The position numbers and the translations under genes are program-made. Under the pieces are notes generated by a model. It did no database searches and was not told the DNA's origin. It saw only the letters and a list, made by a program, of their open reading frames with translations. A stretch of 21,122 bases of DNA, from NCBI GenBank assembly GCA_004151065.3, contig NWUY0300004579.1:1501-22622 (forward strand), read 5' to 3'. Below, piece after piece: positions 1 through 9,301 of this stretch. Source of the stretch: Larix sibirica (taxonomy: Eukaryota > Streptophyta > Pinopsida > Pinales > Pinaceae). Every line of letters starts with the position of its first letter. The first letter of the stretch is position 1.

Positions 1-1510
1 AGGTTTTTACACTTTGAGAAAATTATGGATCTTTAAAATTTTCCTTGTATGGGGGTCAAGGCATGTACCATAGTTAGGGGAGGAAAACAAGGGCCTTATA
101 CACTAAATGGAGATTTTTTGTTCTTAATGGCCATGAGTAAGTATTTGATTGGAAATACATGCACCATTAGTACATTATGCATAATAAGAATGGGCGTCAA
201 GACCACTACCATAGCCAAGATATAAAAAAGGGCCTTAGGCCCCAAACAAATCTTCTTGAGCTCAATGTCCATGAATAAGGCTTCGAAGCACTACACAAAT
301 CCTCTATAAGGGGCCTCTATCCTTGGTCGGACAAGGGCACAGTTTTTAGGTATTTTGCACCACAATTGGGTCTCAGGCCCTCCATGTTGGACATTACATC
401 CATTGGGATGTTTGTTTACCACATAAGGAATTCAAGGCCTTAAACATGGTTAATGAAGGGGACCAAGGTCCTAAGGCCCTATTTGAATCTTCTTAGGATT
501 AAGCTTCATGTAGTATTCCTTGAACAACAATACAAGATTTTGTAGGGAATATTTGATCTCTATGGGGTATCTTTAGCACCATTAAGATATTTTACACAAC
601 AATAATAAGTCTCAAGGCGTGTGTTATAGCCAAGGGAGGAAAACAAGGACCTTGGCCCCAAAATGAAGCATCTTAAGCTCAAGGGGCGTGAACTAGGTAC
701 AAAGCAAACATGTATATTCTTTCTAAGGGATCTTTGGCCTTTGGGTGGGGTATGGGCACCATTAAGAGTTTTTTTGCATCACATATATGAGTCAAGGCTT
801 GTACCATTGCCAAGAGAGGAAATAAATGGCCTTAGGTCCTAAACAAAGCTTTCTAATGCTCAATTGTGATGAACAAGACCTTTGAATAGGAATATGGGCA
901 CTATTAGTATGTTTTGCACAATAAGAATGGGTCTCGAGCCCTCATCATTGCTAGGGGAGGAAAAAAGGGCCTTTGGCTCTAAACAAAGCTTCTTAATCTT
1001 AATGGCCATGAATAAATCCTCTAAGGGATCTCTATCCTATAAGTGGGATATCAGTGCCATTCAAATTTTTTGTTCACTACAATTGGGTATCAAGGCCTCA
1101 AAATTGGACCTCATTGTAATTAGGAGTTTTTTCACACCACATACGGCACTAAGGTCCTTAGCCGTCACCAAGGAATGAACATAAGGGGATTAGGCCCTAT
1201 TTGAATATTCTCATAATCAAGGTTCCTAAAGCAGTCCTCAAGCAACCACCTTAGATCTCTACATGGGAACTTTGACCCCCGATTGAGAATATGAGTGTTG
1301 TCATTAATTTAATATGCTTTTCACATTAAGAATGGATCTTTGACCCTATACCATGGGTAGGGGATCAAAGTAAGGGCCTTACACTCTAAATGAAGCTTTC
1401 CTAGCTTAAGGGCGATGAACAAGGCCTTGACCACCACATGATCTTCTGTAGGGATATTTGGGCTAAGGGTGCAATATTAACGCCATTAAGAAACCAAGAT
1501 TGCCTCTTTA
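1..1510. repeat. Degenerate tandem array with ~730-bp higher-order unit
   Basis: A motif of the form 'gtcaaggc..taccat..ccaagggaggaaa..aagggccttaggcc..aaacaaagcttcttaa' recurs in divergent form near 55, 195, 370, 610, 790, 928, 1089 and 1333. The spacings are about 140, 175, 240, 180, 138, 161 and 244, so the pattern repeats after four monomers. The segment 55-789 aligns by eye with 790-1510: 55-194 with 790-927, 195-609 with 928-1332, and 610 onward with 1333 onward. Shared landmarks include 'gccctatttgaat' at 477 and 1194 and 'aataagaatggg' at 181 and 919. The array is cut by the window start, so its full length is unknown. No coding signal is seen; the 98-codon frame at 882-1178 lies inside the repeat and is taken as chance. 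Divergence between units is high, so the array is old. Confidence 0.8.
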
Positions 1511-2147
1511 CAAAGCTTCAATATTAGTAGCAGGGGGTGCAAAGAGGAGGAAATTTTGTATACACTTTTAGATACTATATGATAACATTAGTATCTTCCA
1601 TGCTATCATGGGCATTGACCAAAAGGGTAAGAATGGTATGAATTTTTTATAGCAAGATTTTGTTTGATCAAAATAGCACATGCTCATTCTACGAATGTGC
1701 ATGCGCTTAAGAATACACACACATTTAAAATGAGTATGTGTGCATATAATTAAAAAATGTCTTTGTATGATTAAGAATTTCAAATTCATGTTTAATGACC
1801 TGGTTGCTTTGGATTTAGGTTCGACATGACAACATTGGTTGTTAGGTCTACAAAAACAACAAAACCTCCCTTTTTCTGAATGTCTTTCAATATCTCCATT
1901 TTTCACATTATTTTTAAATAGGTTACATAAATCCATCATTGATGAAACTATACAAACTTTGACTATGTAGATTTCAAATAAATGATTTTTTTAAATATTG
2001 TTTGTTATTTATTTATTTATTTCTGTCTTTACATATATCATACTTTTAAAATACAAACATATTTCATTCATGCTCTAACTTTTGATCGCCTTACCCATTT
2101 ATTTTTGAGTACATTAAGAGGACCTTAAACCCTACACTAACACTTAT
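1511..2147. other. AT-rich spacer, no gene recognised
   Basis: A 123-codon minus-strand frame (1568-1939) lies here. It is Cys- and His-rich in a low-complexity way and matches no family I recognise. It has no plausible promoter and its composition follows the flanking AT-rich DNA. I see no repeat or RNA gene. Confidence 0.5.
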
Positions 2148-2340
2148 TCTCACATGGCCCTAATGGTTAAGTACATATGTTTCCTCCTAGGAGATCATGG
2201 GTTCAAATCACAGGGTATGCACACCTTTGTATACTTTAGAAGTCAAATCATTGTGTGGAGGGGGGCACTTGTTTCACAAACAAGGGGGTTCTCATACACC
2301 AATATGGTGTGTACAAATTATTTTAAGGAAATTTCTTAAA
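2148..2340 (+). mobile_element. tRNA-derived SINE-like element
   Basis: The segment begins with a pol III A-box-like sequence (tggccctaatggttaag, 2154-2170). About 40 bp later comes a B-box-like gggttcaaatcac (2199-2211) within 'cctaggagatcatgggttcaaatc'. This matches the head of plant tRNA-related SINEs, and the spacing is right for an internal promoter. The body runs through 'ggaggggggcacttgtttcac' and the unit fades into AT-rich sequence near 2340. I found no clear poly(A)/poly(T) tail or target-site duplication, so the right edge is approximate. It is too diverged to be a functional tRNA gene. Confidence 0.5.
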
Positions 2341-2891
2341 TACAAAAATATATCTATTTCAAAATCTGTTGATTTTATACATTTTACCTTCTTACACCAT
2401 ATTCATATTATTTGTAAAAGTACCTCAAATCATCCCTCCAAGTCAACAAATTATTATTTTTACATTTGTATTACCACTAACACCTCATGAGAGAGCATCG
2501 TTAACTTGCACTCACTCGTATACTTAAAGTTGAGGTTAAGATAGATATAACTTGGTTTATTGATTTATTTGATTTAAGTGTCTTTTTTATATTCTTTTTA
2601 TTATTATTATGGTCCACCTTTTTATTTTCAATTTTCCATCATTGATGTCAATATTATATTGATAAAAAGGAAAGGGTTGCGACTTGACCATCCAACCATG
2701 TAATACAAAAAGATTAAAAGACAGGTCCAAATAACCTCCAAAATTTTCACCTTGCTAACTAGAGAATTGTCTATCTTCTAAATTTTAAATTTTTTTCGAC
2801 TATTGCCCACTATATGGCATGTGTAATGCCTCATAAACTTGCCCATAAGTAATACAAATTTACAAAACATTAAACAATACAAGGAGAATAA
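2341..2891. other. AT-rich spacer, nothing recognised
   Basis: The sequence is low in GC with T-rich runs near 2580-2640. I see no coding frame, repeat or RNA gene. Confidence 0.5.
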
Positions 2892-3507
2892 GTTACAACC
2901 CATGTTCGACAATTCCTTAAGTTTGCTCAGTTTGAACATCTTGATCTAAATATGAGGGATCCGATAGGAAATCCCTAGTCTATTACTGAATGGACTCCAT
3001 TGGTTAGAAAGCATGCTAAAAATGTTGGCTTCAACAAATTTGTGGATAAATTTATGTATACATTTCATATTGCTTTATATGGAGGATTTCCTCCTAGAAA
3101 TTTCCAAGAATGTAAAAATATACAACAATTAAGTCCAAATGTGAGAGTAGGGGTTGGTATCTATATGAAGATCATACCATTTTGAGAATTTGTTGTTCAG
3201 AGCTAAAATCTATTTTATTACTTGTATATCTCAGCCCTAGGATTTTTGCTATTGGATACATTAGGTAGAGGTTGAATTCAAACTATATCTATTTTATATA
3301 TAGAAATCAAAAGATAAATTTCAAGTTACCTATTTGTTGACGGGCATTTCTAGTCTACTCGTCAACGTAAGAGAAGTGACCCGATCCGAGCTTCTTAAAG
3401 CAAAACCCAAGCCATTTGGAGTAGTCATTTCTGACAGGTTTTATGGCTCTGTTAGCCACTAAGATGATTTTGCTCCTCTAGAGGAGACTTCGCTTAGGTT
3501 TTCCTAA
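2892..3507 (+). pseudogene. Unidentified decayed protein-coding remnant
   Basis: Three successive reading frames give protein-like sequence, suggesting a coding region broken by indels. From 2892 (frame of 3000) the translation carries FAQFEHLDLN and then EWTPLVRKHAKNVGFNKF, interrupted by an in-frame TAG at 2976-2978. It continues with ALYGGFPPRNFQECKNI to about 3150. The frame then shifts and reads GWYLYEDHTILRI and YLSPRIFAIGYIR up to a TAG at 3266-3268. A third frame from about 3361 reads KPKPFGVVISDRFYGSVSH, a TAA at 3460, then DDFAPLEETSLRFS and TAA at 3505. The amino acid composition (W, P, charged residues) is unlike random AT-rich translation. I do not recognise the family. Given the surroundings it is most likely a transposable-element protein, but that is inference, and the three blocks need not belong to one protein. 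Confidence 0.4.
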
Positions 3508-4562
3508 ACTCCTAGATGCAATTTAAGATCTAAAATAAAATGCAAACTATTTTAAAATAACAAAAATTACATGAAAATAGATTAAAAGCATATGAAAATG
3601 TAATTTCTGTGAGCTACAAAAAAGCTTTTAGATCAACTACATAAACCAACTGAAAGGTTAGATAAAATAAAATGAATCAAAATCAGTTAATAAAAACCTA
3701 TCTATCATGGGATCATAATTTAAAAAAGATCAAATGCTTAAAAAAATGATTATATTCTTGATAACTTAAAAACATTTCGATAACAACAATATTGTAAGCA
3801 CACCAATGATTTAGAAACAAATGACAAAATATTGTCATTGTTCTCCTAAATATTGTTTAAACACCATATTTGATTTTGCAACTGTTTAACACAATCAAAT
3901 CAATACATTAGCTACATAAATGCAGAAAAATATTTGAATCTGATTACTATTCAAATTATGCAAGTATAGAAACATCTTAGAATATGTGAAAAACAATTGC
4001 TGAAATGGTCTGAGGTTCTCATTTTCTCCCCAATAAAACATTACAGATAAAAAATGATAGCCAAAGCATGTAGGCAATGCCTCCACTTCTATTCCTTTGA
4101 AAAACATAGTTTACAAAAAAAATAAAAAATATGAATACAACTCTTCTGCCGTTTTGTGAGACCTTTGCCCCAAAATATTATCCATTGACCTCAGTGATGC
4201 CTCCTTCTCTATTCCTTTGAAAAAGTACAGTTTTACAAATGAACAAAGTATTTAGAAAATAGAAAGTTATCTTGAATTATCTTGTTGAGTGTGTTTCTTC
4301 TTATGCGTTGGCTATTATGAAACGATTATATCGTATCTCCAAATCTAAATAATTAAACTATATTAAAATCCAATCGACATGTAAAAAACTAAAAATTAAA
4401 TAAAATAAGTTTAAAAAAAACTTAAACTATAACACAATTACAACTAAACTAAAATCTATTCAAAACAAAAAAAATAAACTTACGATGCATTGAAAGTCCC
4501 CGTTTAATGTGATATGATCAACAAATTATGGATCCAATCCCCATAAAATTTTGATGTTCTGA
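3508..4562. other. AT-rich spacer with a local duplication
   Basis: Strongly A-rich sequence with no credible gene. A block of about 40 bp (4076-4115, 'tgcctccacttctattcctttgaaaaa') recurs 120 bp later (4196-4235) in diverged form, a single local direct duplication. The 70-codon minus frame at 3895-4107 overlaps this and has no recognisable features. Confidence 0.5.
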
Positions 4563-5575
4563 GAAGAGAATCTCCATCCATCTGATTGCACATTCTACCA
4601 GCTTGTATGGTCATGGAATGTAGAAAATGGGGTGGTATCGACAAAACTAGCATATGAAACTTTCTTTGACAATGACTCTTCTCAGTCCCATTGGTGGTAT
4701 AAGAGGGTTGGGAAACTTCTCATTCCTCTCAAGTTAAAGTGTTTCATTTGGCTCTCTTTGAATAACAACATTTTGACATGGGATAACTTGTGCCGAAGAG
4801 GCGGCTGCGGTCCTAACAGATGTCTTTTATGTTGTATACAGGTGGAATCGGCAGATCACATTTTCACACAGTGTAAATTCATGAAACATTTGTGGTATGT
4901 GAGAAAAAATTATATTGGTTTGCATATCTACTAGTGTTCTTTTTCTTTAGATGAGAGCCTTTGTGATTGGTTTAGCAGTGTAAAGGACTGGGATGCACTT
5001 CCCTATTTTGTGTTATGGGAAGTTTGGTTAGCTCGCAATCACTATATCTTTGAAGGATTACAACCAAATGTGTTGTATCTAAGTTGTAGAGCCCTTGCGG
5101 ATTTCAATGAGTACAACATACCTGCGCCTTTACCGGTCAACCCATCTTTTAGATATAATCGACATGTTGACTCAGGTGAAAGGGTTTATCCTTGTGGCTT
5201 TTTGATGGGGCCTCAAATCTTGGTGTTGCATCCAGCGGTGTTGGGGCTGTCCTCTTTCTTAGTGCATCAAATTTCTTCAAGATATGGTTGAATACTAAAG
5301 AAGGAACCAACACTCGCAGTGAATTAATAGCTCTTTGGCTCCTCCTTCGTTTTGCTTTGACAAAGTCGGTGTCTTGTCTTCAGGTAATGGTGGATTCTAT
5401 GGTTATTATAATGTGGGCGATTGAATCTGCATCTTTAAATGTGATGTTGCTTACTCATTGGATGCGAGAGACTCGTGCACTCATTAATAGCTTTGAAAGT
5501 ATTTCTTTCACCCATGTGTACCACGACCTAAACCACTTGGCTGATGAGCTTTCAAAGTCTGCTTTATCTTCTTAA
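4563..5575 (+). pseudogene. LINE (L1-type) ORF2 3' fragment: zinc-binding region and RNase H
   Basis: This is the C-terminal part of a plant L1-like ORF2. The first block (4563-4934) reads NGVVSTKLAYETFF, then the reverse-transcriptase zinc-binding (zf-RVT) signature with IPLKLKCFIWLSLNNNILTW, paired cysteines (CRRGGC, CLLC) and HIFTQC. A TAG at 4932-4934 interrupts the frame, which then continues (DWF...LWEVWLARNHYIF) to about 5190. There a frameshift moves the reading to the 5192-5575 frame. That frame is an RNase H domain: first Asp in FDGAS, Glu in SELIALW, Asp in VMVDSM and the NHLADELS end. All four RNase H acidic/His positions are still visible. The endonuclease and the reverse-transcriptase core are absent, so the copy is 5'-truncated, as is usual for LINEs. 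It is non-functional. Confidence 0.85.
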
Positions 5576-6165
5576 GTGGGCTTAATTTTGTGGGAGGAAT
5601 GGAGAGACGATCAGCTGTCTTCCCATGGCTTGGAGTTTTTACACCGGTTTTTGTGAGCATTCATTTTTTTATTTTTATGCTCGATATGATATATTTTATA
5701 CGGTGTTAAATAACATTTTTGCAGGTGATTAGTCACTTATAGAGTCCAACATCTAGTTGGATTTTTGTTGTTGTTTTGGATAGCTTGGTTTTGCCTGCTT
5801 CCATATGTTGTAGCAGTGGATCTTTTTGCTGAAGTGGTGGTGATTTCTCCGCTTTCCTATGGCCCGGTTTAGGGGTCTTGGTGCATTCCTATGGACCGTC
5901 TTATGTTGTTATTTTGCCTATTGTTAGGCTGGTCATCGTTTTCCTGCACTTTTGGCCTTTTGCTATTATGATATGTTGTTGCGGGTTTGTGGCACTGCCT
6001 CATATACTTTGTAACTTTTAGAGTTATAAACAATTTGTGCTTTGTTTTAGGTGGTTAGTCATTCACACTGGATTGATACATTTGTTAGACTGGTTATAGC
6101 CCTAAATATTATCACATGTTATAGTATTTTCCTATATTAATAATATGTTATTTTTCTAAAAAAAT
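5576..6165 (+). mobile_element. LINE 3' UTR and A-rich tail
   Basis: This T-rich non-coding stretch directly follows the RNase H stop codon and resembles plant L1 3' UTRs. It ends in 'aataatatgttatttttctaaaaaaata' (about 6138-6166), a short A-rich tail expected at a LINE 3' end. No unambiguous target-site duplication was found, and the 5' truncation point upstream of 4563 is unclear, so element borders are approximate. Confidence 0.6.
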
Positions 6166-6279
6166 ATTCTCTCAACCTTGGCTTTTGTCCATCAATTCAA
6201 GAGCTTCTCTAATCAAGTACTTGAATTTGATCACTTTAGGTTTCCGCCCATTTTCAAAATCAGATCTTTATTGAAAAAA

Positions 6280-6800
6280 GAACCATCATGCCATATCATT
6301 CCTCCCCACGACATCATCCTTCATTCCCTCTCCCTCACGTCTCTCCCTCAGTCCTCACGCAGTCCGCGCTTGCTCTACTTCACTCAGTCCTCACACATGC
6401 ATGTGTCCTCATCCCTTCATACCCCATGCCTCACACTCCATCCCTCCGTTCTCTCCACTCCCTACCGCGCTGCTGCGTCACTCCCTGCGCTTTGCCAATT
6501 CCCCTCCCACGTGCACCGCTCTTGTCACATAGCCATGTACCCACTCCACTCCATTGTCCAACTCTCCCACGCTCCTCTCCGTGGCTTCCCTCCTCCCCAG
6601 CCTGCACGCCCTTCACCGCACCATCCTGCACCTCCTCCCACTTCTTTCCAAGCTCCATTTGCACCATCTTGCACCTCCTCACCTGCACCTTCTCACGCCT
6701 TTGCTTGCATTGACGTTCTCACATCCCATTCCCAATCTCCATCTGCGCCCTCACGCCCAACCCTCCCTGCCCTCACTACCACACACCTGCCTTCGTTTTA
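6280..6800. other. G-poor C/T-rich tract of about 500 bp
   Basis: The plus strand is made of short C/T/A words such as ccctcac, ctcctcc, cactcc and catccc with very few G residues. This contrasts sharply with the AT-rich flanks. Several overlapping open frames exist in this tract (251 codons from 6178, 141 from 6288, 85 on the minus strand). They arise because G-poor C-rich DNA rarely forms stop codons; their translations are Ser/Pro/His-rich with no domain. It could be the leader or U5 part of a retroelement or an expanded pyrimidine-rich repeat. Confidence 0.6.
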
Positions 6801-7620
6801 TTTACTCTATATCCTTCTCCTCTCGAAACTAGAAGTTTATCCAACCTTGGCCAAGAATATGAAATGGCAGATCGTATACAAGTGTCTTTCCACCGAGTGC
6901 CTTAGAGAGCTCTCTAAAATGAATCTCACGTGAAACTTTTTGACTAGGGATAGCTTTTGAAACCAAAAAAAAATTCCATCAAGACTCCTTCCCCAGCCAC
7001 CAACCTCAGCCTTTCCACACACTATCTAACTACTTTTGTTCTTCTTATCTTCAACTTGTTCACCCCTACAACTTTTCCACCTTCCCGACAAAGCTTCTAG
7101 AATGGTTAGACTTGTGAATGCATAGCTTTGGTACCAGATGTCAATGCCCATTTTGAAAGAGCAAAAGGAATGGACCTTATGGGTGATATCTTTGATAAAC
7201 TTGCTTGATATGGATCTTTGCATTGACTACTAGAGGACATTGTTTGAGTTCTTCTTACGAAGCAGGTACAAGTCTTTGGACCATGCACTAACTTCCTATC
7301 ACATCCCACAAATTTCCTAAATGGGATAAAGAGGCACTTTCCCTTTGGCCTTGGATGAGGATCCAACCTCTTGTCCCTTCGAAGATGTTGTGAAACTAGG
7401 ACAAGGAGGATGAATGACTTGCTTACCCTTGTCCTATCTATTGACTTCAAATCTTCGTTAATATTTGGATCTTGGAGAAATTTTTTGGGATCCACCAAAC
7501 CCTAAACCATGAAGATTTTCTAAGTACAAACTAGGGTTGTGAGGAGAAAACTTACCCATACATTATCTTGCTTCGTTAGTCCTTCCTCCACCAATAACAA
7601 TTATCTAACTAGTTAGTCTT
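6801..7620. other. No gene recognised; possible minus-strand LTR/PBS-like remnant
   Basis: At 7125-7136 the minus strand reads tggtaccaaagc, close to the copia primer-binding consensus complementary to initiator-Met tRNA (tggtatcagagc; 10 of 12 by eye). The sequence to its right (7137-7560) could be a decayed 5' LTR in minus orientation, but no paired LTR or gag follows on the left. The 130-codon minus frame (7106-7498) has no recognisable domain. Confidence 0.25.
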
Positions 7621-7661
7621 ATGTGTGTGTGCATATGCATACATACATACATACATACATA
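7621..7661. repeat. (TG)n/(CATA)n microsatellite
   Basis: A short tgtgtgtg run is followed by gcatatgcat and about five and a half tandem CATA units (7638-7660). Confidence 0.9.
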
Positions 7662-7666
7662 TTATA

Positions 7667-7852
7667 ATTTATAAATGATTTTTTTACAAGGAGCATCTTG
7701 TCCCACCCTCAAGCACTAAAGAGAGAATGAGATTCAATGTAACTTGCTAGCCCCAATCAATCCATGAAGGACAAACACGTCACAAGTGGGATTTGAACCT
7801 AGGTGGGGAGGAAAACATTTTTTCCTCTCAACCACCTGAGCTATACCCAATT
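7667..7852 (-). mobile_element. tRNA-derived SINE-like element, minus strand
   Basis: Read on the minus strand, the segment starts with gggtatagctcaggtggttg, an A-box-like tRNA head (around 7826-7848). A B-box ggttcaaatccc follows (complement of 7788-7799), about 35-40 bp downstream. The body then reads toward 'agcaagttacattgaatctc' and ends in a short T/A-rich stretch next to the CATA microsatellite. The head is distinct from the unit at 2148-2340, so the two are probably separate SINE families or lineages. No clean target-site duplication was identified, and the 3' limit is uncertain because of the adjacent microsatellite. Confidence 0.55.
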
Positions 7853-8006
7853 GACATTATACACACACATTAGTCAAATTGTTTGGCATGAAAGGTGGTT
7901 ACCACGTGGGTGATTTGTATTGTTGTGTCACATCCCTACATCATACTTTCCTTAGTGCAACCTATGGTTGATCCTCTTTGGCATAAATTGCACTTGACCT
8001 ATGGCC

Positions 8007-8175
8007 CATGACCCCTTTCAAGGTTGTCATGGCCAACCCTTGTAAAAGTGTAGTGGCCAAGAATTGGGTCATGGCACCTTACAAGGATGGTGTAGCCAAG
8101 CATTGGCTCATGACACCTTGAAAGGGTGTCATGACCAAGCCTTGTCTCATGGCCCTTGTAAGAGGAATGAAGGCC
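8007..8175. repeat. 39-bp minisatellite, about four units
   Basis: Units starting 'catggcaccttacaagg' / 'catgacaccttgaaaggg' / 'catggcccttgtaagagg' begin at about 8029, 8070, 8109 and 8148, with a partial unit at 8007. Spacings are 41, 39 and 39 bp. Because 39 is a multiple of three, one minus-strand frame (7999-8214) stays open and encodes a degenerate 13-residue repeat of the type RCHEPMLGYTILV. There is no sign that it is expressed. Confidence 0.8.
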
Positions 8176-8626
8176 AATGTAAGGATGGCTCCCGAGGAAA
8201 GGACAACCCTCCAAAATATATATATTTACCCAATTGAAAATGAAACCTCAAAGGACATGTATCCATATTGGCCTAAAACCATTTTTTCGTGAAGGAAAAA
8301 AAACAAAGATAGTGGGAGAAGGAAGAAGATAAATTCTTGAGCAAAATTTATAACATTCATTTCCAAAAAAATCAGCAAGAAAACTACCATAAGAAGATGA
8401 AATTAGATCTTCAAAACAAGAAAAATAAACTCTTATTACTAAGTTCTTTATCCATAAAAAATATGTAACCAACTCATATAACAAAATAGTAATATCATCA
8501 TACTACAAGGAAGGGAAAATCCCTACGATCAAGGAGAGGGTTCATCCATTAGAGGGGGAGTTGGAGAATGAGAATGGCTCTCTCATATCCTCCCCACCAT
8601 CCATAACAAATGAAGCTTCTCCTAAT
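8176..8626. other. AT-rich stretch, nothing recognised
   Basis: This is AT-rich on the left; from about 8540 there is a short sequence adjoining the copia breakpoint. No LTR, polypurine tract or integrase could be seen where the copia element should continue. The 78-codon minus frame at 8248-8484 has no family features. Confidence 0.45.
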
Positions 8627-9300
8627 CCTTCCATCTTTGAGCAATACCTTGACCCTTCCACGTCCTATGATTTTGGTTGTTGAATCATCTCCTAGGAAAA
8701 CATCACCTCCATTGTACTTTTCACATTCACAAAACTGCTCCCTATGAGGAGTCATATAAAATGAAGCACCTGAGTCGAACAACCATAGATCGTGATCTGC
8801 ATGTGTAGGTTTTTCGTTCCTATGGAAAGGGCCTCATCAAATCCCTTACTTTTATCAACATTCTTAGGATTGTCATCTTTCTTAAAATGCCCAACTTTAC
8901 CGCATTTCCAACATTTCTTTGCAAATTGTCTTGAAGATTTAGATCTACCTCTAGACTTAAATCTACCCCCACAAGACTTATTTTTTCTCTATTGGGAATG
9001 ACCTCACAGATAAAGCATCCTTGGTCACACCCTCCATAGATTTTCTCTCTATTTCCTCTAATAACAAGGATGCAACTACATCCTCAAACTTTAATGTGGA
9101 TTGAGAGCTACTACAAATTGCTACAACCAGATTATCCCAAGAGTCTGGCAAAGAACATAACAAGGTAATACACTTATCTTCTTCCTCCATCTTAATATCA
9201 ACAAAGACAAATTGACTTACCAAAGTATTTAAGGCATTTAGATGATCCATCACAAAGTCAACATCCTCCATCGTAAGACGATACAACTTCTTTCGAAAAA
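8627..9300 (-). pseudogene. Ty1/copia gag-protease fragment, second (left) copy
   Basis: Minus-strand translation begins inside Gag (FRKKLYRLTMEDVDFVMDHL) and passes through the UBN2-type Gag core to the EEIERKSMEGVTKDALS region. After frameshifts it reaches a nucleic-acid-binding CCHC region, CWKCGKVGHFKKDD, whose final Cys is lost. A further frame change leads to the protease start DSGASFYMTPHREQFCECE, followed by GGDVFLGDDSTTKIIGRGRV. Homology breaks off near 8627, so integrase, reverse transcriptase and RNase H are missing. This copy is about 155 bp shorter than the right copy between the zinc knuckle and the protease. It begins in mid-gag exactly at an ambiguous base (9301). Confidence 0.85.
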
Positions 9301-9301
9301 N
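9301..9301. other. Single ambiguous base at a repeat junction
   Basis: The N lies exactly where the protease start of the right copia copy (SFHMTP) stops and the mid-gag of the left copy (FRKKLY) begins. Bases 9131-9300 are identical by eye to 9844-10013. An assembly gap or mis-join is therefore a live possibility. Confidence 0.9.

Noticed and set aside
882-1178. 98-codon open frame
   Set aside because: It lies inside the diverged tandem array and is not kept in the corresponding part of the other higher-order unit.
1568-1939. 123-codon minus-strand open frame
   Set aside because: AT-rich, no recognisable domain, no supporting signals.
2154-2211. Functional tRNA gene
   Set aside because: A- and B-box-like words are present, but the acceptor stem and cloverleaf pairing cannot be formed convincingly; a SINE head fits better.
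6178-6933. 251-codon plus-strand open frame, Ser/Pro/His-rich
   Set aside because: It sits in a G-poor C-rich tract where stop codons are rare; overlapping frames on both strands are open too and there is no domain or conserved motif.
7106-7498. 130-codon minus-strand open frame
   Set aside because: No domain; more likely part of an old LTR-like sequence next to a PBS-like site.
8007-8175. CRISPR-like array
   Set aside because: Units are directly adjacent degenerate 39-bp repeats without unique spacers, in plant DNA.
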